Assembly: GCF_022063185.1 (NCBI RefSeq)
Contig: NZ_CP091913.1
Span: 636,501 to 700,500 of the forward strand
Direction: 5' to 3'
Origin: Nostoc sp. UHCC 0870
GTDB taxonomy: Bacteria; Cyanobacteriota; Cyanobacteriia; Cyanobacteriales; Nostocaceae
DNA: 64,000 bases
Made by a program: the position numbers and the translations under genes
Part shown: positions 44,906 to 52,182 of the stretch, piece by piece
Layout of the letters: the number at the start of each line of letters is the position of its first letter
Position numbering within the stretch: the first letter of the stretch is position 1
The notes under the pieces: generated by a model
Databases searched by the model: none
What the model saw: the letters and a program-made list of their open reading frames with translations, nothing else
What the model was told of the DNA's origin: nothing

Positions 44906-45403
44906 ATGACTGTTGAAAATAATCAGCATAAAGACCGTGTGCTTGTGTCTTATATTTTGAGTGCGGCGTGGTTTTTTGGTCTAGGAGGGCTGCATCGCCT
45001 ATACAATGGCAAGATTGGCACGGGTTTGTTGTGGTTAGTTACTGGAGGAGTCTTTGGGATTGGGCAGTTTGTGGATTTGTTTCTGCTGCCTGGGATGATT
45101 GATGAATACGAACAGCAACTGCGCCTCAAAGCTGGTGTGTCTCCTTTGGGTGTACCCTTAAACCAACCTGTAACTACTTCTCAAGTTCAACGGCTGACTG
45201 AAAGTCAACTAATGGTGAAACTCATTGAAGTGGCAGAATCTAGAGGTGGGAGTGTGACTGTAACTCAAGGTGTGAAAGCTACAGGGGCTAGTTTTGCGGA
45301 AGTGGAAGCGGCGTTGACACAGATGTTTAAGTCGGGTTACGTGAAAATAGATAACGACCCCATTTCTGGGGCTGTCACCTACTATTTCCACGAACTTACC
45401 TAA
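44906..45403 (+). CDS. TM2-domain protein (165 aa)
   Basis: The TM2 domain covers about 14-65. It has two hydrophobic segments joined by the conserved turn (YILSAAWFFGLGGLHRLYNG, then GLLWLVTGGVFGIGQFVDLF). The C-terminal half (about 90-165) is soluble and winged-helix-like (ESQLMVKLIEVAESRGGSVT; SFAEVEAALTQMFKSGYVKI). The family's role is not established. The stop overlaps by four bases with the stop of the convergent DUF2996 gene. Confidence 0.85.
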   Translation: MTVENNQHKDRVLVSYILSAAWFFGLGGLHRLYNGKIGTGLLWLVTGGVFGIGQFVDLFLLPGMIDEYEQQLRLKAGVSPLGVPLNQPVTTSQVQRLTESQLMVKLIEVAESRGGSVTVTQGVKATGASFAEVEAALTQMFKSGYVKIDNDPISGAVTYYFHELT

Positions 45404-45966
45404 TTTCTACCTAGCCACTTTTGACCGTTTAACCGATACACTAAACGAGTTACCAACAGTTCCAGGGTAGTTTTACGCTCATCGATTAAGAATGATTCCA
45501 GGGTGCTGGGCTTTTTGCCCTCATGGCAAGAAAAGCCTTTTTTTCCTTGGATATTTTCATCGGGGAAGTACACGTTAAACTTACGCTGACCGTTTTGCCA
45601 ACTACCAATAACTTGCCAGCATTCTTCGGCTGATTGAAAGCCAGCAATGGGGAGCTTTTGTTTGGCAAAAGATAATTGTATATCTTCTACTCCTTCTGCT
45701 GCGATCGCCTTTTGCAATGCCGGTAAGTAATCTTGCTCCATAAACTCGACAAAAGGCTTGTCTTCTACGGCTGGGGCTTTTTCTTTCTTGGCGGCGGCGG
45801 GTTTAGCGGCGGCGGGTTTTTCTGCCTGGGTGGCAGCGTTGGGGTTAGTTTTCGGATTCGCTGCTGTGGGGTCTGGCGCGTTAGCAGTAGGAATATTTGT
45901 CGCTACTGGTTCGCTAGTGCTGGGAGCTACATCTCCCGCTTGATTTTGATTGGTTTCGTCTGCCAT
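45400..45966 (-). CDS. DUF2996 protein with Ala/Pro-rich N-terminus (188 aa)
   Basis: The first 70 residues are low-complexity and rich in Ala, Pro, Lys and Thr (AEKPAAAKPAAAKKEKAPAV). The conserved DUF2996 domain follows (about 75-188): FMEQDYLPALQKAI, then QSAEECWQVIGSWQNGQRKF, then SFLIDERKTTLELLVTRLVYRLNGQKWL. The family is restricted largely to cyanobacteria and has no assigned function. It is soluble, with no membrane segment. Confidence 0.85.
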   Translation of the reverse strand: MADETNQNQAGDVAPSTSEPVATNIPTANAPDPTAANPKTNPNAATQAEKPAAAKPAAAKKEKAPAVEDKPFVEFMEQDYLPALQKAIAAEGVEDIQLSFAKQKLPIAGFQSAEECWQVIGSWQNGQRKFNVYFPDENIQGKKGFSCHEGKKPSTLESFLIDERKTTLELLVTRLVYRLNGQKWLGRN

Positions 45967-46048
45967 TACTCAGGTCAATCCTTTATCTAGCTTTTTGAGC
46001 GTCGCTCACCTTGAAGTAGTAAGTTATCTTCATTTTGGCATAGTGGAC

Positions 46049-46081
46049 TAATTCGTAATTCGTAATTCGTAATTCGTAATT
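46049..46081. repeat. TAATTCG heptamer array
   Basis: Four to five AATTCGT units between the DUF2996 and TetR genes. Confidence 0.85.
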
Positions 46082-46123
46082 GCAATGTCAGTAGGCTTAG
46101 TTATTACTTAATTTTCTCAAATC

Positions 46124-46741
46124 TTATTCGGCGCAATTGATAATTAAATGAGTTAAGGCATCAATCAGGCGATCGCTTTCCATTGGCATAATATCTTTAC
46201 CGTGCATAATCTCTTGGGTAATGACAAAATGCACCAATGAGCCAATCAAAATCCTCGCAGTAGCTTCTGGGTCTGGGATTTTCAGTTCTGGACGAGATGC
46301 TAGGTATTTACTAATTGTTTCTATCGCTGGTTTGGCAATGCTACCAATAAACACCTGTGCTAACTCTGGAAACCGCGCTGACTCCCCCATCAACAGACGC
46401 TCAAATGATTGGTATTCTGGGTCATTTACCATCTGATTTAAGGCGGTTTTGGCTAACCCCCGCAGCACTATATAAGGTTCTCCCTGCAAAGGTTGTGTTC
46501 CCAAAATCAACTGAAACCTTTTTCTAGCTAATTTCTCGATTAAAGCTCTAAAAAGTCCTTCCTTATCTTGAAAGTGACTATAAACCGTAGCTTTGGAAAC
46601 TCCCGCCGCCTCTGCTACTTTATCCATACTCGTAGCAGCATAACCATTAGCTAAAAATTGCTGCATCGCTCCTTGCAGAATCTTCTCGACTTTTTCGGTA
46701 GAATTTGAGCGTTCAGCATCCCCAGTTTTTGGACGTGCCAT
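46124..46741 (-). CDS. TetR/AcrR-family transcriptional regulator (205 aa)
   Basis: The N-terminal HTH (about 16-62) reads AMQQFLANGYAATSMDKVAE, then AGVSKATVYSHFQDKEGLFRAL, the classic TetR form. The C-terminal ligand domain is helical and of the AefR-like type. It is divergently transcribed from a DevBCA-type exporter operon, with a 20-bp palindrome in between. The likely role is to repress the exporter and its own gene until a ligand binds (inferred). Confidence 0.94.
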   Translation of the reverse strand: MARPKTGDAERSNSTEKVEKILQGAMQQFLANGYAATSMDKVAEAAGVSKATVYSHFQDKEGLFRALIEKLARKRFQLILGTQPLQGEPYIVLRGLAKTALNQMVNDPEYQSFERLLMGESARFPELAQVFIGSIAKPAIETISKYLASRPELKIPDPEATARILIGSLVHFVITQEIMHGKDIMPMESDRLIDALTHLIINCAE

Positions 46742-46798
46742 GTTTAAATAATTCCTTTTGGTGGCGATAGCGTAGCAACTTTTAAAGAAGAACGCTTG

Positions 46799-46818
46799 AC
46801 TAAACTGGTCAGTTTAGT
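46799..46818. promoter_or_regulatory. 20-bp palindrome, probable TetR-family operator
   Basis: ACTAAACTGGTCAGTTTAGT has 9-bp perfect arms with a 2-base centre. It lies about 57 bases upstream of the TetR ATG and is the form expected for a TetR operator. A related copy, ACTACACTGTTTAGT, is at 46835-46849. Confidence 0.7.
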
Positions 46819-46862
46819 ATAATCACATTATAAGACTACACTGTTTAGTTTTGTATATCTCA

Positions 46863-46991
46863 GGTGACAGGTGACAGGTTACGAAGTGGGGATTTATATT
46901 TTTACTCATTACTCACTACTCATTACTCACTACTCACTACTCACTACTCACTACTCATTACTCAGCACTCAGCACTCAGCACTCACTACTC
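46863..46991. repeat. Heptamer arrays (GGTGACA; CACTACT/CATTACT)
   Basis: Two GGTGACA-type units at 46863-46881, then a long array of ACTACTC / ATTACTC / AGCACTC heptamers at about 46908-46991. They lie between the operator and the HlyD-type gene. Confidence 0.85.
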
Positions 46992-47048
46992 TTCATAAAA
47001 ATTCGATTTGAGACAGCAAATTGGGAATTGCTACAAAGGTATGCGATT

Positions 47049-48245
47049 GTGCAAAATTCAAAGCTAGACCGTTCAATTTCTCCTCAATCGATTTTACGTC
47101 CAGCCATTTTTTTAGCAATTTTTGTATCTTTTGCGGTTATAGGAATCAGTGTTTATACAACATTAAAAATAAGGGAAGCATCTAATCAAAAGGTACAAGC
47201 ATCAACCACATTATTACCAGAGCTAAAAACAGTAACCGCTTTAGGACGAATTGAACCCAAGGGGAAAGTTATTCAACTCTCTGCGACTACATCTAGTGAA
47301 GGAAGTCGGGTAGAGCAAGTTTTAGTAAAAGAGGGGGACAGGGTAAAAGCCGGACAGGTAATTGCAATTTTAGATAGCCGGGATAAGTTAGAGGCTGCAT
47401 TAAAAGAAACCCAGGAACAGGTAAAAGTCGCGCAAGCTAACCTCAACCGCACTAAAGCGGGAGCGAAAAGGGGAGAAGTTGCTGCTCAACAAGCTATCAT
47501 AGTTCGTCTGCGAGCAGAAGCTAAAGGGGACATAGCTACTCAGACCGCTACGGTAGCGCGATTACAAGCCGAAGTACAAAACGCCCAAATAGAAAATCAA
47601 CGTTATCAAACACTGTATCAGCAAGGGGCAATTTCTGCTTCCCAGAGTGATAGCCAGCGATTGCAGCTAGAAACAGCCCAGAAAAACTTGCAAGAAGCCC
47701 AAGCACAGTTACAGCGTCTGCAAATTAGCGGTCAGCAAAAACTTCAAGAAGCCAAAGCTACTTTAGAGCAAATTACCGAGGTGCGGGGTGTAGATGTAGC
47801 AGCCGCCCAAGCTGAAGTTAATCGTGCTTTAGCAGCAGTGAATCAAGCCCAAGTTAATCTTACCCAAGCTTACGTGCGATCGCCCCAAGATGGACAAGTA
47901 TTTGAAATTCATACCCATCCTGGGGAATTAGTCTCTAATGAAGGTATTGCTGATATTGGCCAGACTAACCAAATGTATGTCATCGCCGAAGTCTACGAAA
48001 GCGACATCAGCAAAGTCAAACCAGGCCAGCAAGTGCGAGTCATCGGTGATTATCTACCCATAGAAATGCAGGGAATAGTTGAACGCAAGGGCTTACAGAT
48101 ACGGCGGCAAAACGTAGTTAATACAGACCCTACCAGCAATATTGACAACCGAGTTGTAGAAGTCCAAATCCGCCTCAATTCTGCCTCTAGTCAAAAAGCT
48201 GCCGATTTAACGAATATGCAAGTTAAAGCAGTAATTGAATTGTAA
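47049..48245 (+). CDS. HlyD/DevB-type membrane-fusion protein (398 aa)
   Basis: One N-terminal membrane anchor (AIFLAIFVSFAVIGISVYTT). A lipoyl-like beta domain follows (VEQVLVKEGDRVKAGQVIAIL) and its second half (GELVSNEGIADIGQTN), with a long coiled-coil hairpin at about 110-250 and a C-terminal beta domain. This is the DevB pattern found with DevC and DevA, which follow. The start is most likely the GTG at 47049, because AAAGGT lies at a good distance; a TTG at 47028 is also open. In Nostoc the original DevBCA set exports heterocyst glycolipids; this is a paralogous set with its own TetR gene. The substrate is unknown. Confidence 0.9.
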   Translation: MQNSKLDRSISPQSILRPAIFLAIFVSFAVIGISVYTTLKIREASNQKVQASTTLLPELKTVTALGRIEPKGKVIQLSATTSSEGSRVEQVLVKEGDRVKAGQVIAILDSRDKLEAALKETQEQVKVAQANLNRTKAGAKRGEVAAQQAIIVRLRAEAKGDIATQTATVARLQAEVQNAQIENQRYQTLYQQGAISASQSDSQRLQLETAQKNLQEAQAQLQRLQISGQQKLQEAKATLEQITEVRGVDVAAAQAEVNRALAAVNQAQVNLTQAYVRSPQDGQVFEIHTHPGELVSNEGIADIGQTNQMYVIAEVYESDISKVKPGQQVRVIGDYLPIEMQGIVERKGLQIRRQNVVNTDPTSNIDNRVVEVQIRLNSASSQKAADLTNMQVKAVIEL

Positions 48246-48430
48246 GGAGAGGGTAGAAGTTCTGAGGGACAAGCTAGACAAGGTAGAGTTTTTTACCCAG
48301 TCCCCAGTCCCCAATCCCCAGCGATGCACTGAGCTTGTCGTTCGCGGAGCGTCTCGCAGAGAAGTGTCCCCAGTCCCCAATCCCCAATCTCTAGTTATTT
48401 AATTTTGAATTTTGAATTTTGAATTGATTT
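48246..48430. repeat. Heptamer and small palindromic repeats inside the DevBCA cassette
   Basis: TCCCCAG-type units (48296-48320), a small dispersed palindromic unit (ACTGAGCTTGTCGTTCGCGG and following, 48328-48360) and TGAATTT units (48402-48424) separate the DevB- and DevC-like genes. Confidence 0.75.
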
Positions 48431-48452
48431 GTCCCCAATCCCCAGTCCCAAA

Positions 48453-49622
48453 ATGATGTTTCAACAATTGCGACGGCGGACACCTTTAGGTTGGCTGCAA
48501 TTAAGTCATGAAAAAAGTCGGCTGTTAGTAGCATTGTCAGGTATTGCCTTTGCGGATTTACTGATGTTTATGCAGTTGGGATTTCAAGCGGCGTTGTATG
48601 ACAGTAACACTCAACTACATCGCAGTTTGCAAGCCGATATTATTGTCATCGGTTCACAAACCCGTAACCTACAACGCATCTCTACTTTTTCTCGACGGCG
48701 ACTATATCAAGCAATGGATGTAACAGGGGTAAAATCAGCCGAAGCTATGTATGTGAGTAACATGGTGTGGAAAAATCCCCAAACCCGCCGCGATACGGAG
48801 ATTTTAGTTATTGGTATTAATCCTAATAGGCCTGCTGTTAATTTCCCTGAAGTTAACGCCAAACTCTCAGAAATTAAGTTACCAGATACAGTTTTATTTG
48901 ACCGTGCAGCTAGAGGAGATTATCAAGAAACCATTGCCCAATTAGAACAGGGTCAAACCGTCAAGACAGAATTAGAACGGCGTACAATTGCCATTACTGG
49001 TTTATTTAAATTAGGAGCTTCCTTTGGGGCTGATAGTACCCTAATTACCAGTGATCAGAATTTCTTGCGCTTCTTTCCTCGTCAACAGGCTTCTAGTGTC
49101 AGTTTGGGTTTGATTCAGTTAGAGCCAGGGGTGAATATTCAGCAAGTACAAGCCGCATTACAAGCACGTCTTTCACAAGATGTCAAGGTACTGACCCATC
49201 AGGAATTTATTGAATTTGAAAATAATTTTTGGCGTACCAATTCCCCCATAGGATTCATTTTTAGCATTGGGGTATCAATGGGCTTTGTAGTGGGTGTGAT
49301 TATTGTCTATCAAGTCTTATCTACAGATGTTAATACGCACCTGAGAGAATACGCCACCTTCAAAGCTATAGGATATCGCCATTACTACTTGCTAGGTGTG
49401 ATATTTGAAGAAGCGGTGATTCTAGCGTTATTAGGCTTTATCCCAGGGGTGGCGGTATCTTTAGGACTTTACCAATTAACCCGTACTGCTACGAACTTAC
49501 CCATCTACATGACCCTAATCCGGGCATTGCAGGTATTGATACTAACTATTATTATGTGTGCAATTTCCGGTGCGATCGCTACACGTAAACTCCAAGCCGC
49601 CGACCCCGCAGATATGTTTTAG
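48453..49622 (+). CDS. DevC-type ABC exporter permease (389 aa)
   Basis: MacB/FtsX-like permease with an N-terminal membrane segment (LLVALSGIAFADLLMFMQLG), a large extracytoplasmic domain (about 60-265) and three C-terminal segments (IGVSMGFVVGVIIVYQVLS; ILALLGFIPGVAVSLGLYQL; ALQVLILTIIMCAISGAIAT). I start at the ATG at 48453 (MMFQQLRRRTPLGW), since the longer TTG start falls in a repeat. It follows the DevB-like gene after a 207-base gap full of heptamers and a small palindromic repeat, and is followed by the ATPase. The cassette is probably one unit. Confidence 0.92.
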   Translation: MMFQQLRRRTPLGWLQLSHEKSRLLVALSGIAFADLLMFMQLGFQAALYDSNTQLHRSLQADIIVIGSQTRNLQRISTFSRRRLYQAMDVTGVKSAEAMYVSNMVWKNPQTRRDTEILVIGINPNRPAVNFPEVNAKLSEIKLPDTVLFDRAARGDYQETIAQLEQGQTVKTELERRTIAITGLFKLGASFGADSTLITSDQNFLRFFPRQQASSVSLGLIQLEPGVNIQQVQAALQARLSQDVKVLTHQEFIEFENNFWRTNSPIGFIFSIGVSMGFVVGVIIVYQVLSTDVNTHLREYATFKAIGYRHYYLLGVIFEEAVILALLGFIPGVAVSLGLYQLTRTATNLPIYMTLIRALQVLILTIIMCAISGAIATRKLQAADPADMF

Positions 49623-49687
49623 ACAAGGAAGCCTAAAGAAGTACAAAGATTCTTCTTTTTTGAATTTTGAATTTTGAATTTTTGATT

Positions 49688-50383
49688 ATGTTCACCGTCA
49701 TTTCCATTCGGAATCTCGACCACTCCTTTGGTCATAGTTCACTCCGTAAGCAAGTTTTATTAAATATCAACTTAGAAATTAACCAAGGTGAAATTGTAAT
49801 TTTGACCGGGCCTTCTGGTTCTGGTAAAACTACATTACTGAACTTAGTTGGTGGATTGCGTTCTGTCCAGTCTGGGAGTTTACGAGTATTAGGTAGAGAA
49901 CTCTGTGGTGCAGATGCGGAAAAATTAGTCCAGGCGCGACGGAATAACGGCTATATATTTCAATCTCATAACTTACACGGTAGTTTAACAGCACTCCAAA
50001 ACGTCAAAATTGGTTTAGAGTTACACCAGCACATTGAACTAGAAGACATACAAACTCGCGCAGTGCAGATTTTAGAGCAAGTAGGGTTAGGAAGTCGTCT
50101 ACATTATTATCCCAGTCAACTGTCTGGAGGTCAAAAACAACGAGTGGCGATCGCTCGTGCTTTAGTCAGCCATCCCCAAATTGTCTTAGCAGATGAACCC
50201 ACAGCCGCCTTAGATAGTCAATCTGGTAGAGATGTAGTTAACCTCATGCAAAAACTCGCCAAAGAACAAGGCTGTACAATCTTGATGGTGACTCATGACA
50301 ACCGCATTCTTGATATTGCCGATCGCACTGTACACATGGAAGACGGTAAATTAGTCAATGGAACTCTAGCCAAAACCAGCTAA
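49688..50383 (+). CDS. DevA-type ABC exporter ATPase (231 aa)
   Basis: The MacB/LolD-like ATPase has Walker A GPSGSGKTT, signature QLSGGQKQRVAIARAL, Walker B IVLADEPTAALD and a switch histidine (VTHDN). It couples ATP hydrolysis to the DevC-like permease. I start at the ATG at 49688; the upstream TTG at 49667 lies in an AATTTTGAATTT heptamer array. The cassette DevB-DevC-DevA runs in the standard order. A TetR gene lies upstream and divergent. Confidence 0.95.
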   Translation: MFTVISIRNLDHSFGHSSLRKQVLLNINLEINQGEIVILTGPSGSGKTTLLNLVGGLRSVQSGSLRVLGRELCGADAEKLVQARRNNGYIFQSHNLHGSLTALQNVKIGLELHQHIELEDIQTRAVQILEQVGLGSRLHYYPSQLSGGQKQRVAIARALVSHPQIVLADEPTAALDSQSGRDVVNLMQKLAKEQGCTILMVTHDNRILDIADRTVHMEDGKLVNGTLAKTS

Positions 50384-50520
50384 TAGCCCATATTTTTCTT
50401 GTTGAAAATTCCCTCTCAATTCCCCACGTCTTCACATACTCGTCGTAGTTTTGTCATATTCCCGCCATAACTCTCTGGCATACTTAGTAATGTATTTGGT
50501 TACAAAATGCTTTTTTTGGG

Positions 50521-50712
50521 TTACAAGGTAGGTTCTTCCTGCCTTTTTTTATTTTCCGATTCTTCTGGTAATAATTGTAACTCTAGCAACTCTGAACACC
50601 TCTTTACCCGCCAAGGATACTCATTGAAGAAATCTTCTTCGGCTGTAGCGTAATAATTAGAAACCTGTTCAGCATTGATTCTATGCTTATTTGAGGCTTT
50701 GGTAGACACCAT
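50521..50712 (-). CDS. Small hypothetical protein (63 aa)
   Basis: An acidic, soluble peptide beginning MVSTKASNKHRINAEQVSNY, with a C-terminal ELLELQLLPEESENKKRQEE. An AGGGA purine-rich element lies close to the ATG, but the spacing is short. I do not recognise it. It may be a genuine small protein or a chance frame; the open frame starts with a true ATG and has balanced composition. Confidence 0.45.
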   Translation of the reverse strand: MVSTKASNKHRINAEQVSNYYATAEEDFFNEYPWRVKRCSELLELQLLPEESENKKRQEEPTL

Positions 50713-50911
50713 ATTCCCTGAGATTTTTGGTATTAGTACCCAAAACTAACACCGATATATATACGTGAGCCTCAATATAATTACTTATGAACAACTTGAG
50801 TATTCATTTACAAATCTATTGCAACTATCAAAACCAAGAATGTGAACGAAGTGCAGCAATCAGCTTGATACTATCAACACTAGCAGTATGTCTGGATATC
50901 ACAATTGTCTT

Positions 50912-51616
50912 TTATTCAGGGATTTCAAACTTGTAACCGTAGCCGCGAACAGTTTTGATAAACTCAGGGATACTCGTATCAGTTTCTAACTTTTTGCGTA
51001 GCTGACCGATGTGTACATCAACTACCCGTCCATCTCCCACATAGTCACAACCCCAGATTTTCTGGATGAGTTGGGGACGACTCCAAGCTTGACCGGGATG
51101 ACTTGCTAAAAAATGTAGGATATTAAACTCTAACGCTGTTAAATTTAGAGGTTTTTCATTCAGGGTGACTTCCCTTCCATCTGGGTTAATTGCTAGCTGG
51201 TTGAAAGTTAGACGCTGAGATGGAGATTGTTTAATAGAGCGGATGCGCCTTAAAAGAGCTTGGACTCTGAGTTCTATTTCAGCTAGACTAAACGGTTTAG
51301 TTATAAAATCATCAGCACCAGCAGCCATGATTTTAATTTTATCCGTTTCTTCTGTCCTCCCAGTCAGAATCATCACTAAGACATTATTTCGACTCTGCAT
51401 TTCTTGACAGAGATTGTAGCCACTGGTATCTGGGAGATTCCAGTCGAGAATAACTAAAGCTGGATCAAATTGATCAAATAACGCCAGAGCCGTTTTACCA
51501 TCAGCCGCCGACTCAATTTGATATTTGCGACTTAAAAAGCGATATATAAGGTTACGAACACCAAAGTCGTCGTCTACAACAAGAATTTTAGGATTTGAAG
51601 CGGTCAGCATCACCAT
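50912..51616 (-). CDS. OmpR/PhoB-family response regulator (234 aa)
   Basis: The receiver has the acidic pair in KILVVDDDFGVRN, the phospho-acceptor aspartate in ALVILDWNLPD and the lysine in FITKPFS. The winged-helix output has LTALEFNILHFLASHPGQAW, VVDVHIGQLRKKLE and IKTVRGYGYKFE. No kinase lies beside it. It is a close paralog of the regulator at 15469-16185, with the same segments almost word for word (VRNLI; LFDQF/LFEQF; NLCQEMQSRN). The pair probably arose by duplication. The ATG at 51616 and one at 51610 are both possible. Confidence 0.93.
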   Translation of the reverse strand: MVMLTASNPKILVVDDDFGVRNLIYRFLSRKYQIESAADGKTALALFDQFDPALVILDWNLPDTSGYNLCQEMQSRNNVLVMILTGRTEETDKIKIMAAGADDFITKPFSLAEIELRVQALLRRIRSIKQSPSQRLTFNQLAINPDGREVTLNEKPLNLTALEFNILHFLASHPGQAWSRPQLIQKIWGCDYVGDGRVVDVHIGQLRKKLETDTSIPEFIKTVRGYGYKFEIPE

Positions 51617-52182
51617 AATGTTCCAGCCTAATGTTGATTTGGCAATTAATTAATTTTGCTGTCTGTAAAGCTCCTGAATGAGAAGCTACCCTGGAGGTGT
51701 TTGATGCTCCACTTGCTTCTCATGAGGGGGTGTTTATTCCCGCCTACTTCTGCAATTACGTAGAGTTACAAGCAGTTGTCGCTATACATTGCCTCTGTAC
51801 TACTGAGCTACACTTAATTTTCCATTAAATTTCTGAAAAGTTCAGCTATCGTATTGCATACCAAATGTATGAGTTTCGTATAAGTTTAGTATGTTTTTAT
51901 TCTTGGGTGCTATAATCGTGAATCTTCACAGTTAAGAGAAATTTTGACTTTTAGTGTGTTCCTAAGTGTGTTTCTCTACCGATTAATCATTCTCTAACTG
52001 CTGGTGAGTGGCTGAAAAATTACAGCCATGAAAAAATCACCTACGCAATCTACCTAACATACCTTACTCCTAACTACCCGATGAAGAATCTTTCTCCGGG
52101 TATATACGAGTTATGGTCAAGATGGCATCTACGTATAAAAACTTACATTTTTTAGCATTTAATCATAAATGTAGCTGGGAGT
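51617..52182. other. Intergenic region with a long stem-loop
   Basis: About 565 bases separate the response regulator from the NACHT gene (divergent). It holds a 46-bp stem-loop at 51680-51725 and no open frame. The rest is promoter-type AT-rich sequence. Confidence 0.5.
51680..51725. promoter_or_regulatory. 46-bp stem-loop upstream of the response regulator
   Basis: ATGAGAAGC (51680-51688) pairs with GCTTCTCAT (51717-51725), and an inner GGAG (51695-51698) pairs with CTCC (51709-51712). The outer stem is 9 bp. It lies in the leader region on the regulator's side and may be an RNA structure, a binding site or a terminator. Confidence 0.5.

Noticed and set aside
45733..45990. Gly/Phe-rich frame opposite the DUF2996 gene
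   Set aside because: Artifact of the Ala/Pro-rich coding sequence read from the opposite strand.
46863..46991. Heptamer arrays here and elsewhere as CRISPR or coding repeats
   Set aside because: They are 7-bp head-to-tail short tandem repeats common between genes in heterocystous cyanobacteria, with no spacers or coding signal.
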